From: Lachnospiraceae bacterium
GTDB lineage: Bacteria; Bacillota; Clostridia; Lachnospirales; Lachnospiraceae
DNA: 6,955 bases
Assembly: GCA_017391545.1 (NCBI GenBank)
Contig: JAFOYD010000074.1
Location: forward strand, 1 to 6,955
Direction of reading: 5' to 3'
In this document: positions 1 to 5,628 of the stretch, piece after piece
Numbering within the stretch: the stretch's first letter is position 1
How the letters are laid out: the number at the start of each line of letters is the position of its first letter
Program-made: the position numbers and the translations under genes
The notes under the pieces: generated by a model
Told to the model about the DNA's origin: nothing
Database searches by the model: none
The model's input: the letters and a program-made list of their open reading frames with translations, nothing else

Positions 1-188
1 AAGTATAAAAATTCAACATTATCTCCATCTTTTAATACAATCTCTGCCTTCTTGTCGCCATCAACGAACTCATCATTTAAGGAAACCGTCACATACTCCG
101 GTGTCTCAACCTTCTCAAGCTCGATCAGTTCCGGCAGTGTCAATCCGTCCTTGTATTCCTTTTTCTCTCCTGCTACCGTTATAAACAT
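1..188 (-). CDS. ThiS/MoaD-like sulfur-carrier protein, 3' end cut by window edge
   Basis: Partial gene starting at ATG 188-186 and running off the left edge after 62 codons. It reads as a small beta-grasp protein: MFITVAGEKKEYKDG at the N-terminus (ThiS-like first beta hairpin), then LTLPELIE, a central YVTVSLNDEFV strand, and the hallmark ending LKDGDNVEFLY at residues 52-62. In ThiS and MoaD relatives this last strand is followed within a few residues by the Gly-Gly tail that is adenylated and converted to a thiocarboxylate; here that tail lies outside the window, so it is predicted, not seen. A perfect AGGAGGA ribosome-binding site (196-202) sits 7 bases before the ATG, and the gene follows the thioredoxin stop by 20 bases, so it is the last visible gene of the metY operon. 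The company of MetY and sulfite reductase favours a carrier for homocysteine synthesis (HcyS-like) over thiamine or molybdopterin synthesis. The family is fairly sure; the specific role is inferred. Confidence 0.8.
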   Translation of the reverse strand, partial: MFITVAGEKKEYKDGLTLPELIELEKVETPEYVTVSLNDEFVDGDKKAEIVLKDGDNVEFLY

Positions 189-208
189 AATAATATCCTC
201 CTATTTTA

Positions 209-526
209 TTATATCGTATCTTCCAGCCACTCTGTCAATTCCTGTTTTTTGACAAGTCCACGCTTCGTGCCTGCCTTCTCTCCATCCTTAAAGAGAATGA
301 GCGTCGGTGAACTCATAACGCTGTATTCCTGCGCCAGCTCTGCATCATAATTTACGTTTACCTTATATACAGACAGCTTTCCCTCATTCTCATCCTCAAT
401 GTCACCAAGGATCGGAGCAAGCTGCTTACAGGGAATACAGGAGTCTGAGTAGAAATCAACAAGCACAGGCTTGTCAGCCTTTAATACCTTTTCCTCAAAA
501 TCTGCTTTTGAAATTCTTGCAGCCAT
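209..526 (-). CDS. Thioredoxin-family protein with CIPC active site
   Basis: Complete 105-residue cytoplasmic thioredoxin, the normal length for the family, with no signal peptide or membrane segment. The fold is recognisable: VLVDFYSDSC (21-30), the redox pair C30-I-P-C33 followed by K34, the alpha-2 continuation LAPIL, KVNVNYDAELAQEYSV (55-70), and the cis-proline loop SSPTLILFKDG with P74. Two usual features are changed: the WCGPC motif is SCIPC, so the conserved Trp before the first Cys is Ser and the Gly between the Cys residues is Ile. These changes are expected to alter redox potential and partner choice relative to housekeeping thioredoxin. The start is set by an AGGAGG (534-539) 7 bases upstream that overlaps the TAG stop of the TusA-like gene, implying coupled translation. 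Within this operon it may reduce persulfides or disulfides on the TusA-like protein, the sulfite reductase or the carrier pathway; that partner assignment is inference. Confidence 0.92.
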   Translation of the reverse strand: MAARISKADFEEKVLKADKPVLVDFYSDSCIPCKQLAPILGDIEDENEGKLSVYKVNVNYDAELAQEYSVMSSPTLILFKDGEKAGTKRGLVKKQELTEWLEDTI

Positions 527-537
527 CTGTACACCTC

Positions 538-801
538 CTACTCATCCTCAACCTTTTTCACAAAAAGTGTATAGGTTCCATCCTCATTATCAAAAAGCTT
601 CAGTACCTTGTGTCCTTCCTCCTTGAGACTTCTTGGCACATTCTGTACCGGCTCGCCGTCATTCATGCGAATAGCAAGCACCTGCCCGTCATCAAGCTCA
701 TCAATGGAAACCTTTGCCTTTACAAATGTAAGCGGGCAAACCTTGTCCGTGATATCCACAAAATCATCGTATTGTATTCCTGCATCTTTTATATCAGCCA
801 T
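538..801 (-). CDS. TusA-like sulfurtransferase
   Basis: Complete 87-residue protein of the TusA/SirA/YedF family, small cytoplasmic proteins that carry sulfur as a persulfide on one conserved Cys. The family core is visible: DITDKVCPLTFVKAK (16-30) with C22-P23 at the start of helix 1, then LDDGQVLAIRMNDGEP (36-51) and VPRSLKEEGHKVLKL (55-69). C22 is the only cysteine and so the only possible sulfur acceptor. The usual CPxP motif is CPLT here, with the second Pro replaced by Thr. The ATG (801-799) lies inside the end of the sulfite reductase gene, with an 8-base overlap and an internal AGGAGG, so the two are probably translationally coupled. Position between sulfite reductase and thioredoxin suggests it accepts reduced sulfur from the former and relays it towards the ThiS-like carrier or MetY. 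Family call is strong; donor and acceptor are inferred. Confidence 0.9.
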   Translation of the reverse strand: MADIKDAGIQYDDFVDITDKVCPLTFVKAKVSIDELDDGQVLAIRMNDGEPVQNVPRSLKEEGHKVLKLFDNEDGTYTLFVKKVEDE

Positions 802-1657
802 TGTACGCCTCCTGTATTACTTTTCTGAATTCTTCCTCGCCCACTCTCTGAAGTGTCAGTCTGAAGCGTTCTCCCGGATTTGCATGATCCTCAAAGAACT
901 TAATCGCTGCATCTGATACTCTGAAAAGTGTCTCTTTGTCCTTGATGATCGGGAGCAGATTTTCTCCCCTATAAATCTTGTTTCCAAACAGTCCTCCGAA
1001 GGAAACGATATAACCGCTTTCGCCTTCCCATGCGTCGGTCGGACACGCCTTCACACAGCGGCCACAGTTGTTACATTTTGCAGCGTCAAGCACGATTCCA
1101 TCATCTGTAAGAGAGATCGCCCCCTCACGACAAGCCTTGACGCAGACACCGCACTTAATGCAGGCATCCTGATTACACTTGACGACCATACCGCCCTTAA
1201 TGCCAAGGTCATTTTCCTCTGCCTTTAAGCAATTATTCTGGCAACCTGTGACACCAAACTTGAATTTATGCGGAAGCTCGCGTCCAAAATAATGTTCATC
1301 AAGCTCCTTTGCCAGTGCGTAAGTATCAATACAGCCGCTCGGACAGACTTCGGAACCCTGGCAGGCTGTCACCGTTCTGACACGCGGTCCGCAGACACCA
1401 GGCTTCACACCGCCCTTAGCAAGCTCAGCCTTTACTTCCTCTATATCATCGAACTTGATAAACGGAATCTCAATTCCCTGTCTTGAAGTCATATGTACAT
1501 AGCCCTTGCCATACTTCTCAGCGACCTCAGAAACGGTCTTGATATTCTCAGCAGTCAGATTGCCTCCTACTACCTGTAATCGTAATGAAAAATAACCCTT
1601 CTGCTTCTGCCTCATGAAGCCTCCCTTTTTCAGGGATGCATAATCAATGTCTGCCAT
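794..1657 (-). CDS. Siroheme sulfite reductase with 2x[4Fe-4S] ferredoxin domain (AsrC/Dsr-like, short form)
   Basis: 287-residue protein of the nitrite/sulfite reductase superfamily, expected to reduce sulfite to sulfide with six electrons. N-terminal ferredoxin-like half-domain (about 20-80) includes GYVHMTSRQGIEIPF (52-66) with R59, matching the basic substrate/siroheme-side segment of the family. The siroheme-[4Fe-4S] ligands are C99-x5-C105 and C139-x3-C143. An inserted ferredoxin domain follows with C166, C169, C172, C176 and C195, C198, C201, C205, i.e. two [4Fe-4S] clusters. This single-half layout resembles AsrC or the small archaeal/clostridial sulfite reductases, not the 570-residue CysI. 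No asrA/asrB-type electron-input subunits are in the window, so its donor is probably a ferredoxin. ATG at 1657 is preceded by AGGAGG with 17 bases separating it from the metY stop; the end overlaps the TusA-like gene. A nitrite reductase role is possible by family but sulfite fits the neighbours. Confidence 0.9.
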   Translation of the reverse strand: MADIDYASLKKGGFMRQKQKGYFSLRLQVVGGNLTAENIKTVSEVAEKYGKGYVHMTSRQGIEIPFIKFDDIEEVKAELAKGGVKPGVCGPRVRTVTACQGSEVCPSGCIDTYALAKELDEHYFGRELPHKFKFGVTGCQNNCLKAEENDLGIKGGMVVKCNQDACIKCGVCVKACREGAISLTDDGIVLDAAKCNNCGRCVKACPTDAWEGESGYIVSFGGLFGNKIYRGENLLPIIKDKETLFRVSDAAIKFFEDHANPGERFRLTLQRVGEEEFRKVIQEAYNG

Positions 1658-1674
1658 TGCTTTATCCTCCTGTT

Positions 1675-2907
1675 TTATTCTAATGATAAGAATGCATTCT
1701 TAAAATCTTCAATGATATCCTCAATGTCCTCGATTCCCACGCTGATCCGAATCAGATCATCAAACACGCCTGCTTCCTCCAGCTCCTCGGGCGTATTGTG
1801 AAGTGCGATCGTCGATGCAGGATGTATGACAAGTGTCTTGGTATCACCGATATTGGAAAGCTTATATGGAAGCTTCAATTCATCGATCACCCGAAAAGCT
1901 GCCTCTCTGCTGCCAACTCTGATCGTCAGGATTGCCCCGAAATAATTGTCTAACTGTCTGACTGCAAGCTCATGCCACGGGCTTGATGCTAACCCCAGAT
2001 AATTGACATCAATCCCCGGATAATTTTCATCAATCCATGTTGCAAGTGCCATGGCATTTTCACACTGCCGCTGCATACGCAGTCCGAGTGTCTCAAGCCC
2101 TAACATATTCAGAAATGCATTCTGCGGTGCCAGACAGGCTCCGGTATTTCTGAAAAAGCCATTTCTGAGCTTTGCAGTATACGCATATGGTCCAAACTTT
2201 TTATATGGTGCAAGCTGTGGATACCGCTCCGGATCCCACTTGAATCTGCCGCTGTCCGTCAGCACACCACTTATGGCGTTGCTGCTACCATTGATATACT
2301 TTGATGAAGAGTTGACTACGATATCTGCCCCAAGCTCGATCGGTCTGACTAGAAATGCCGTCGCCACCGTATTGTCAATGATGAGCGGCAGCCCATGACG
2401 ATGTGCAAGCTCTGCGAGTGCCTTAATGTCCGTGACATCCAGTTTCGGATTGCCAATCGTCTCAGCAAAAATCGCTCTTGTCCTGTCATTGATCGCATTT
2501 TCAATTTCCTCGAAATCATTTCCATGCACATATCTTGTCGTGATGCCAAACGCCTCAAAGTCTCTGAATAAATCAATGCTTCCTCCATAAAGGCTGGCGC
2601 TTGAAAGAATCTCATCACCTGCCCTTAAAATATTCAGGAATGCATTGGTAAGCGCTGCCATGCCTGACGCACAGGCAATGCTTGCCACGCCACCTTCAAG
2701 CTTTGTAATCCTTGCCTCAAACGCCTCCACGGTAGGATTACCCACTCTGGTGTAAGAAAAGCCTCTTGCTTTATTGTCAAATATCTTTGCCAATTCCCCG
2801 GCTGATGCGTGGTGAAAAGCACTTGACTGATAAATCGGTGTATGTGTCGCTCCGTTCGTCTCGTCCTTATTCACACCCGCATGTAAAAGTGCTGTATTGA
2901 ATTTCAT
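1675..2907 (-). CDS. metY: O-acetylhomoserine sulfhydrylase (PLP-dependent)
   Basis: 410-residue Cys/Met-metabolism PLP enzyme, close to the usual 420-430 of MetY, forming homocysteine from O-acetyl-L-homoserine and a reduced-sulfur donor. Seen motifs: THTPIYQSSAF (21-31), SYTRVGNPTVEAFE (51-64) carrying the Tyr and Arg that bind the cofactor phosphate of the neighbouring subunit, CASGMAAL (79-86), SLYGGSIDLF (105-114), IIDNT with D178 for the pyridine nitrogen, K203 in NSSSKYINGSS as the Schiff-base lysine, and IHPASTIAL (361-369) plus IRISVGIED near the end, typical of the family. The lysine neighbourhood (SSSKYINGSSNAISG) differs from the common TK-[YF]-IGGHG form of MetY. First gene after the promoter at 2957-2985; AGAGGA (2916-2921) precedes the ATG. 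In this operon the sulfur source may be a carrier-protein thiocarboxylate in place of free sulfide (inference). Cystathionine gamma-synthase is a less likely alternative given the overall MetY-like length and sequence. Confidence 0.93.
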   Translation of the reverse strand: MKFNTALLHAGVNKDETNGATHTPIYQSSAFHHASAGELAKIFDNKARGFSYTRVGNPTVEAFEARITKLEGGVASIACASGMAALTNAFLNILRAGDEILSSASLYGGSIDLFRDFEAFGITTRYVHGNDFEEIENAINDRTRAIFAETIGNPKLDVTDIKALAELAHRHGLPLIIDNTVATAFLVRPIELGADIVVNSSSKYINGSSNAISGVLTDSGRFKWDPERYPQLAPYKKFGPYAYTAKLRNGFFRNTGACLAPQNAFLNMLGLETLGLRMQRQCENAMALATWIDENYPGIDVNYLGLASSPWHELAVRQLDNYFGAILTIRVGSREAAFRVIDELKLPYKLSNIGDTKTLVIHPASTIALHNTPEELEEAGVFDDLIRISVGIEDIEDIIEDFKNAFLSLE

Positions 2908-2915
2908 GCTATTTA

Positions 2916-2921
2916 TCCTCT
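2916..2921 (-). promoter_or_regulatory. Ribosome-binding site of metY, inside the downstream repeat unit
   Basis: AGAGGA on the minus strand, 8 bases before the metY ATG at 2907. It is the weakest Shine-Dalgarno of the metY operon and lies within the 3' end of the downstream 30-base repeat unit (2915-2944), so a protein bound there could also affect loading of ribosomes or elongation of the nascent transcript. Confidence 0.7.
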
Positions 2922-2956
2922 ATTCCTACTTGGTATATAGGTTTTGTATAGGTTAT

Positions 2957-2985
2957 AATATACTCCTATATTCCTAGTATGTCAA
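2957..2985 (-). promoter_or_regulatory. Sigma-A-type promoter of the metY operon
   Basis: On the minus strand, a perfect -35 box TTGACA (2985-2980) and a -10 box TATATT (2962-2957, five of six consensus bases) are separated by 17 bases, the optimal spacing. The predicted start of transcription is near 2950, giving a leader of roughly 42 bases before the metY ATG. It lies in the only sizeable non-coding gap of the window, so metY and the genes after it can be expressed separately from aprA-aprB-cysD-cysN. No intrinsic terminator is visible between cysN and this promoter, so read-through from the upstream block is also likely. Confidence 0.85.
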
Positions 2986-3004
2986 TAGGTTTTATCTATT
3001 TTTT

Positions 3005-4693
3005 TTATAAATCCTGGAACACAATACTTCTGTAGGTCTCGAATTTCGCCCACTTATTAAAGAATGCACTAGTCAGTTCGCCATCTAATGCATCCAGCTC
3101 CTTAAGAAAGGCTTCTGCCTGCTGTTTGTCTGCGATTTTCAATTCAAATCCTCTGCCGTTGATCACAGGTACGCCGGTGTATTCATAATCTTTTAGCGGT
3201 TTGATTGCTGTGATCTTCCGGTCGCGGATCTCCACTGCCACACGGTCGCGCAACACGATTACGTCAAAGCTGTCCGGATAGTGATAGCTTACGCCCTCCA
3301 CAGGAATCTCATTACCAATAGTGTAGGTCTTTCCTGTCGGCTTTGTCTTGGTGACGGTCATACTCTCGATATTGTAGAAGTATTCCTCAAAGATATCGCC
3401 CTTTGCCTTGAGATTTCCATACACAAATGCACACTTCAAATCCTTGCTCTCATCAACAGAAGCACTTTCCACCACACCGCAGGCAGAAGTCATGTTCGTC
3501 ACTCTGTCAATGAGAATCAGCTCACCGAGCGTCTTGTGCTTCTTGAACTCATCAAGCACAATTTTTTCCTGCAGAACGATATCGCAGACTGCGATTTCAT
3601 TTTTCACAAGCTTATCCGCCGGAATAAATTCACCGGTATTGACATCAATCTTATATTGGATGTTCTTTAAGATAGCCGGTATCTGTCTGGTTCCAAGCTT
3701 GATCAGATAGTCCTTGCCTTCTGTCAGCTCATTGTCATCCATCCACAAAAGTGTTGCAGTAAAGGACTTGCTGATTGGAAGCTTGTTGTCCTTTGCAAGC
3801 ACGCATCCTCTTGACACATCGACTTCTTTGTCCAGCTGAATGGTGACAGGCTGTCCGATTTTTGCCTGTTGGGCTTCCTTATCCCCGATCAGAATACTTT
3901 TTACCTTTGCTTTCTCGTTGCTCGGCAATGTGACAATCGTGTCACCTACTGCAACCTCACCAGACTCAATCTGTCCCTGGAAGCCTCGGAAGGTATGGTC
4001 AGGACGGCATACACGCTGTACTGGCATATAGAAGCCTTCCTCATTATGGTCTGTGGAAATGTCTACATTCTCCAGATAAGTCAGCAGTGCCTCTCCATCA
4101 TACCATTTGATGTTCTCTGATTTTTTTGTCACGTTGTCGCCTTCGGTCGCTGACACCGGAATAATCTTGACGTTAGGAAGTCCAAGCTCTCCTGAAAGCT
4201 CATCAATCTGTGCCCTGATTTCGTTAAAGCGCTTTTCATCATAGCCGACCAGATCCATCTTGTTCACTGCAAATACGAAATAACGGATACCCATCAGCGA
4301 GCAGATGCGCGCATGGCGTCTTGTCTGCACCAGCACACCCTGTTTGGTATCGACAAGGATGATCGCAAGGTCTGCGAACGAAGCACCCACTGCCATATTT
4401 CTGGTGTACTCCTCATGTCCCGGTGTGTCCGCCACGATGAAGCTTCTGTGATCAGTCGTAAAGTAGCGATATGCCACGTCGATCGTGATGCCCTGCTCCC
4501 GCTCTGCCATCAGTCCGTCAAGCAAAAGGGAATAGTCGATTGCTCCGCCTCTGCTTCCCACTTTACTGTCAAGCTCCAGTGCCTTTTCCTGATCTGCATA
4601 CAAAAGCTTTGAGTCATATAAAATATGTCCGATCAGTGTCGACTTTCCATCATCAACACTTCCGCAAGTAATAAATTTCAATAATCCGCTCAT
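3005..4693 (-). CDS. cysN: ATP sulfurylase GTPase subunit CysN with extra C-terminal domain
   Basis: 562-residue regulatory GTPase of ATP sulfurylase; GTP hydrolysis drives formation of APS from sulfate and ATP by CysD. EF-Tu-like GTPase motifs are intact: G11-SVDDG-KST19 (P-loop), GIT at 68-70, DTPGH 89-93, NKMD 144-147, SAT 181-183. Beta-barrel domains 2 and 3 follow to about residue 408. A further ~150 residues (409-562) go beyond the ~475-residue CysN of E. coli. They contain no P-loop and are not the APS kinase found in CysNC fusions; they include GNEIPVEGVSYHYPDSFDVIVLRD and a charged helix around 521-540, and I do not recognise the fold. The start chosen is ATG 4693, one base after the cysD stop and preceded by GGGAGGG at 4705-4711; an in-frame ATG at 4750 would add 19 residues foreign to the family and overlap cysD by 56 bases. 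Confidence 0.95.
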   Translation of the reverse strand: MSGLLKFITCGSVDDGKSTLIGHILYDSKLLYADQEKALELDSKVGSRGGAIDYSLLLDGLMAEREQGITIDVAYRYFTTDHRSFIVADTPGHEEYTRNMAVGASFADLAIILVDTKQGVLVQTRRHARICSLMGIRYFVFAVNKMDLVGYDEKRFNEIRAQIDELSGELGLPNVKIIPVSATEGDNVTKKSENIKWYDGEALLTYLENVDISTDHNEEGFYMPVQRVCRPDHTFRGFQGQIESGEVAVGDTIVTLPSNEKAKVKSILIGDKEAQQAKIGQPVTIQLDKEVDVSRGCVLAKDNKLPISKSFTATLLWMDDNELTEGKDYLIKLGTRQIPAILKNIQYKIDVNTGEFIPADKLVKNEIAVCDIVLQEKIVLDEFKKHKTLGELILIDRVTNMTSACGVVESASVDESKDLKCAFVYGNLKAKGDIFEEYFYNIESMTVTKTKPTGKTYTIGNEIPVEGVSYHYPDSFDVIVLRDRVAVEIRDRKITAIKPLKDYEYTGVPVINGRGFELKIADKQQAEAFLKELDALDGELTSAFFNKWAKFETYRSIVFQDL

Positions 4694-4694
4694 T

Positions 4695-5594
4695 TTAGAA
4701 ATAGCCCTCCCTTTTTCTTCTCTCCATGCTGCCTGCTGCCTCATTGTCAATCACTCTGGTGGTGCGCTCTGACTCCACTGCACTCAATGTCTCTTCAATG
4801 ATTTCATCAAGTGTCGTGGCGGTCGACTCGCAGCCTCCGGTCAGCGGATAGCAGCCGAGTGTTCTGAAACGGACACTCTTGTATTCAATCTTTTCTCCCT
4901 CACGCAATTTGAATCGGTCATCATCGACCATGATGATATTTCCGTCTCTGTATACGACAGGTCTGACATCTGCAAAGTAAAGCGGTACGATATCAATGTG
5001 CTCTCTCTGTATGTACTGCCAGATATCCTTTTCTGTCCAGTTCGATATCGGGAACACGCGGATACTTTCACCCTTGTTGATCTTCGCATTGTACAGCTTC
5101 CACATCTCAGGTCTCTGATTCTTTGGGTCCCATGCATGCGCTTCGTTTCTAAAAGAAAAGATTCGTTCCTTGGCACGGGATTTCTCCTCATCACGTCTGC
5201 CACCTCCAAAAGCTGCCGTAAATCCATATTTGTTCAATGCCTGCTTGAGTGCCTGTGTCTTCATGATATCTGTATATGCAGCGCCATGGTCGAACGGGTT
5301 GATTCCCTGCTTCACACCATCTTCGTTAATGTATTCAAGCATCTCGATGCCAAGCTTTTCGGCTGTCCTGTCACGAAACTCAATCATTTCCTTGAATTTC
5401 CATGTTGTATTCACATGCAGAAATGGAAAGGGGGGCTTCTCCGGATAGAATGCTTTCATGGCAAGATGAAGCATAACGGAGCTGTCCTTTCCTATGGAGT
5501 AAAGCATGACAGGCTTCTCGCACTCCGCAGCCACCTCGCGGATAATGTAAATTGCCTCTGCTTCAAGTTCGTCAAGATGTGATAATTCACTCAT
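4695..5594 (-). CDS. cysD: ATP sulfurylase catalytic subunit CysD
   Basis: 299-residue catalytic subunit (E. coli CysD is about 302) that adenylates sulfate to APS. It belongs to the PP-loop ATP pyrophosphatase superfamily: the pyrophosphate-binding loop is SIGKDSSV (33-40), followed by LHVNTTWKFKEM, then GGGRRDEEKSRAKERIFSFR, the FPISNWTEKDIWQYI segment, RFRTLGCYPLTGGCES and the standard C-terminal MERRKREGYF. These place it as CysD and not the related PAPS reductase CysH, which shares the PP-loop but lacks these segments. The gap to aprB is 34 bases with no promoter that I can see. The ribosome-binding site is the poorest in the window (AAAGG or TAGG in AAAGGCTAGGTAATTATT), so translation may be weaker than for neighbours. 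It forms a heteromeric complex with CysN. Confidence 0.96.
   Translation of the reverse strand: MSELSHLDELEAEAIYIIREVAAECEKPVMLYSIGKDSSVMLHLAMKAFYPEKPPFPFLHVNTTWKFKEMIEFRDRTAEKLGIEMLEYINEDGVKQGINPFDHGAAYTDIMKTQALKQALNKYGFTAAFGGGRRDEEKSRAKERIFSFRNEAHAWDPKNQRPEMWKLYNAKINKGESIRVFPISNWTEKDIWQYIQREHIDIVPLYFADVRPVVYRDGNIIMVDDDRFKLREGEKIEYKSVRFRTLGCYPLTGGCESTATTLDEIIEETLSAVESERTTRVIDNEAAGSMERRKREGYF
4705..4711 (-). promoter_or_regulatory. Ribosome-binding site that fixes the cysN start
   Basis: GGGAGGG on the minus strand inside the last codons of cysD, 11 bases before ATG 4693. It supports the short cysN start over the in-frame ATG at 4750 and implies coupling of cysD and cysN translation, suitable for two subunits of one enzyme. 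Confidence 0.8.
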
Positions 5595-5628
5595 AATAAT
5601 TACCTAGCCTTTCTTTTATTTCGTATTA

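Larger units (their letters stand above)
2915..2992 (-). repeat. 30-bp imperfect direct repeat with CCTA-N9-TAGG dyads (candidate operator pair)
   Basis: Two 30-base units on the minus strand, 2963-2992 and 2915-2944, match at 23 of 30 positions by eye and are offset by exactly 48 bases. Each contains an inverted CCTA-N9-TAGG: CCTATTGACATACTAGG (2973-2989) and CCTATATACCAAGTAGG (2925-2941), followed in both by AATA and a purine-rich GAGGA/TAGGA end. The first contains the -35 box, the second falls about 10-26 bases after the predicted transcription start. An extra CCTAT half-site is at 2948-2952. A dyad of AT-rich spacing with TAGGAAT is reminiscent of sites bound by Rrf2-family sulfur regulators such as CymR in Firmicutes, but the protein is not identified and the resemblance is from memory. 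Repression when cysteine or sulfide is plentiful would be the natural role. Confidence 0.65.

Noticed and set aside
508..916. Plus-strand frames across the TusA-like gene and its flanks
   Set aside because: They lie antisense to recognised genes, lack ribosome-binding sites and overlap each other.
2908..3004. Riboswitch (S-box/SAM) in the metY leader
   Set aside because: The predicted leader is only about 42 bases, too short for a SAM riboswitch, and the conserved pairing elements and terminator are absent.
2996..3006. T-run after cysN as an intrinsic terminator
   Set aside because: The run is T on the plus strand, hence A on the transcribed minus-strand message, and no GC-rich hairpin precedes it; it cannot terminate cysN transcription.
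3005..3468. APS kinase (CysC) domain fused to CysN
   Set aside because: The extension has no GxxGxGKS/T P-loop and is shorter than the ~200-residue kinase.
4694..4750. Longer cysN reading frame starting at ATG 4750 (581 residues)
   Set aside because: It overlaps cysD by 56 bases, adds residues unlike any CysN, and a good ribosome-binding site (4705-4711) serves the ATG at 4693.
4998..5582. 194-codon plus-strand frame antisense to cysD
   Set aside because: It is the mirror of a strongly conserved gene; the translation has no family resemblance and is rich in Cys/Leu/His as expected for antisense, with no promoter or good ribosome-binding site.
5595..5628. Promoter between aprB and cysD
   Set aside because: The gap is only 34 bases, AT-rich, with no convincing -35/-10 pair; co-transcription with aprAB is simpler.
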